The notes under the pieces are model-generated. The model saw nothing but the letters and a program-made list of their open reading frames with translations. It made no database searches and had not been told where the DNA came from. From positions 1-23,656 of the forward strand of contig DBEG01000118.1 in assembly GCA_002293965.1 (NCBI GenBank): a stretch of 23,656 nucleotides of DNA, read 5' to 3'. Every line of letters starts with the position of its first letter. The stretch's first letter is position 1. Below are positions 22,408 to 23,656 of the stretch, one piece after another. The translations under genes were made by a program, and so were the position numbers. This DNA comes from Actinobacteria bacterium UBA912. Lineage in GTDB: Bacteria; Actinomycetota; Coriobacteriia; Anaerosomatales; UBA912.

Positions 22408-23027
22408 CAGAGTTGCTTACCCAGTTCGCACTTCTTCTAGTCGGAGGCGCATTGGTCAACAACATCCTCCTGACCCGCTTTGTGGGACTCTGTCCGTTCT
22501 TCGGCGTCTCTGGTTCGATGAAGGCCTCCGTTGGAATGGCAGCTGCAGTTGTGTTTGTCATGATGCTTGCATCCACTGCGACCTGGATCTTCTGGAACTG
22601 GTTACTGGTACCACTAGGCGTTGGCAACTTCCTCTACATCCCCGTGTTTATTCTGGTGATTGCCTCCCTCGTTCAATTCGTTGAACTTTATTTGAAGAAG
22701 ACGACCCCTGCGCTACATCGGTCACTAGGTATCTACCTGCCCTTAATAACTACGAACTGTGCCGTGCTTGCTACGGCGACCGAATCCGTGAGGCCTGGAT
22801 TTTTCAAACTCAACATTGAATACACATTCACATTTCCAGAAACCATCGTCTACACGCTAGGGGTAGCATTGGGTTTCGGGTTCGCTCTCATTTCGTTCGC
22901 AGCGTTGCGTGAGCGTTTGGATGTTGCGCCAGTCCCTGCATTCATGAAAGGGGCACCGATCTCGTTCATCACCGCCGGGCTACTGTCCTTTGGTTACGTA
23001 GGCCTGGCGGGACTCTTCGGCCTGTGA
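22404..23027 (+). CDS. rnfA: Rnf complex subunit RnfA (membrane)
   Basis: A 207-residue membrane subunit homologous to RnfE, inserted in the opposite topology by family knowledge. Signatures are NNILLTRFVGLCPFFGVS (C30), IPVFILVIASLVQFVEL and ITTNCAVLATA (C119). The pair of cysteines completes the RnfA-RnfE [2Fe-2S] site. The start is ATG within the rnfE stop (ATGA). The TGA stop overlaps a GTG proposed as the rnfB start. Confidence 0.95.
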   Translation: MTELLTQFALLLVGGALVNNILLTRFVGLCPFFGVSGSMKASVGMAAAVVFVMMLASTATWIFWNWLLVPLGVGNFLYIPVFILVIASLVQFVELYLKKTTPALHRSLGIYLPLITTNCAVLATATESVRPGFFKLNIEYTFTFPETIVYTLGVALGFGFALISFAALRERLDVAPVPAFMKGAPISFITAGLLSFGYVGLAGLFGL

Positions 23028-23656
23028 TTGGGGCATCTGTGGATTATTCGCTAATTCTAAAGGCAGCAGGGGCGCTGAGCTTCGTGGGGTTGATAGCGTC
23101 TGGAATGCTCGTGCTTGCATCAAAGCGATTCTCGGTGGAAGCGGATCCGAGGATCGAGAAGGTACTTTCAGTATTGCCGGGCGCCAATTGTGGTGCCTGT
23201 GGAAATCCATCTTGCTTTCTAGCTGCCGAAAAACTTGTCGACTCCAAAGCACCGATCACCCTGTGTACTGCGGGAGGTCAGGAGGTTGCTGACGCCCTGG
23301 CTGGAGCTCTTGGGGTTGCGAAGTGTGAAGTTGCTGTTCTTGTAAGTTCCCGCGCTTGTGGAGGCGGGGTCAACGCTGAGCTTCGGTATATCTACTCGGG
23401 CCTGGCGTCGTGCCATTCCGTTGTTCGCGTTGCGGGGGGCGACCTCCAATGTGACTACGGATGTCTGGGGCGTGGAGATTGTGTGAGAGCCTGTCCATTC
23501 GGGGCCATTGAATTGGATCACCGGAGCCTTCCGGTAATCGACTCACAAAAATGTACCGGTTGCGAGATTTGCATCGGCGAGTGCCCGCGCTCCCAACATG
23601 GATTGCTCAGAATGATGGAAGTCGATAGTCCGGTAGTGGTTAGATGCTGCGCGACA
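23024..23656 (+). CDS. rnfB: Rnf complex subunit RnfB (FeS, ferredoxin-accepting), 3' end outside window
   Basis: The first 211 codons are present and the frame is open to the window end. An N-terminal membrane helix (about 14-34) is followed by the ASKRF-VEADPRIEKVLSVLPGANCGACG block. The first cluster ligands are C56, C59, C64 and C81. Ferredoxin-type clusters follow: C143, C147, C153, C157 (CDYGCLGRGDCVRACP) and C177, C180, C183, C187. RnfB takes electrons from reduced ferredoxin. Two starts are possible. GTG 23024 makes a GTGA overlap with rnfA like the other junctions, and I prefer it. GTG 23039 is 15 nt further on. Confidence 0.93.
   Translation, partial: MIGASVDYSLILKAAGALSFVGLIASGMLVLASKRFSVEADPRIEKVLSVLPGANCGACGNPSCFLAAEKLVDSKAPITLCTAGGQEVADALAGALGVAKCEVAVLVSSRACGGGVNAELRYIYSGLASCHSVVRVAGGDLQCDYGCLGRGDCVRACPFGAIELDHRSLPVIDSQKCTGCEICIGECPRSQHGLLRMMEVDSPVVVRCCAT

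Noticed and set aside
1..23656. CRISPR arrays, insertion sequences, prophage or integrase genes
   Set aside because: No regularly spaced repeats, transposase-like proteins or terminal inverted repeats were seen; gene content is chromosomal.

Overview
The window looks like chromosomal DNA of an anaerobic bacterium with a redox-rich metabolism. It carries a selenocysteine-containing [NiFeSe] hydrogenase, a nearly complete Rnf complex, a dicluster ferredoxin, many GTG and TTG starts, and operons packed with 1-20 nt overlaps. The gene mix (EF-G2 type factor, REC-PilT fusion, lipoprotein cyclophilin, GTG/TTG starts, moderate GC) would fit a deep-branching anaerobic actinobacterium such as the Coriobacteriia/OPB41 group. 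That placement is a low-confidence inference from gene content only.

Layout. 7-2816 (-) holds the hydrogenase: a Tat-exported small subunit and a large subunit. The large-subunit frame has an in-frame TGA at 88-90 that I read as selenocysteine, because the active-site motif DPUxxCxxH and a 26-residue tail continue past it and a SECIS-like hairpin follows. 2817-3144 is a divergent regulatory gap, followed by a DUF2249 gene. 3419-5256 holds a HAD phosphatase divergent from a CRP/FNR-family regulator with a CRP-like box between them, then a small cytochrome b5-like protein. 5287-6489 (-) is a degenerate RlmD/TrmA-like protein that keeps its FeS cysteines but has lost the catalytic ones. 6637-8310 is a PilT retraction ATPase fused to an N-terminal receiver domain.

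8372-12042 (+) is a tight operon: OsmC-like protein, family 2 glycosyltransferase, BshB1-like deacetylase, BshC-like protein and ferredoxin. It resembles a bacillithiol locus with the usual GT4 enzyme (BshA) replaced by a GT2 enzyme. 12057-13714 (-) is phospholipid metabolism (PlsY and a diacylglycerol/lipid kinase). 13815-13890 is tRNA-Arg(CCG). 13945-16014 (-) is an EF-G2 type GTPase. 16208-18715 (+) holds a lipoprotein cyclophilin, a membrane-anchored TPR protein and nucleoside diphosphate kinase. 18839-23656 (+) is rnfCDGEAB, with rnfB cut by the window edge.

Functional picture. The hydrogenase is predicted to act outside the cytoplasmic membrane in H2 turnover. Rnf couples reduced ferredoxin and NAD+ to an ion gradient across the same membrane. 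The regulator and redox-like boxes near these genes suggest redox or effector control, which is inference. The items most worth follow-up are the Sec hydrogenase (which ordinary gene callers truncate), the GT2-BshB-BshC-ferredoxin operon, the REC-PilT fusion and the RNA-methyltransferase pseudoenzyme.
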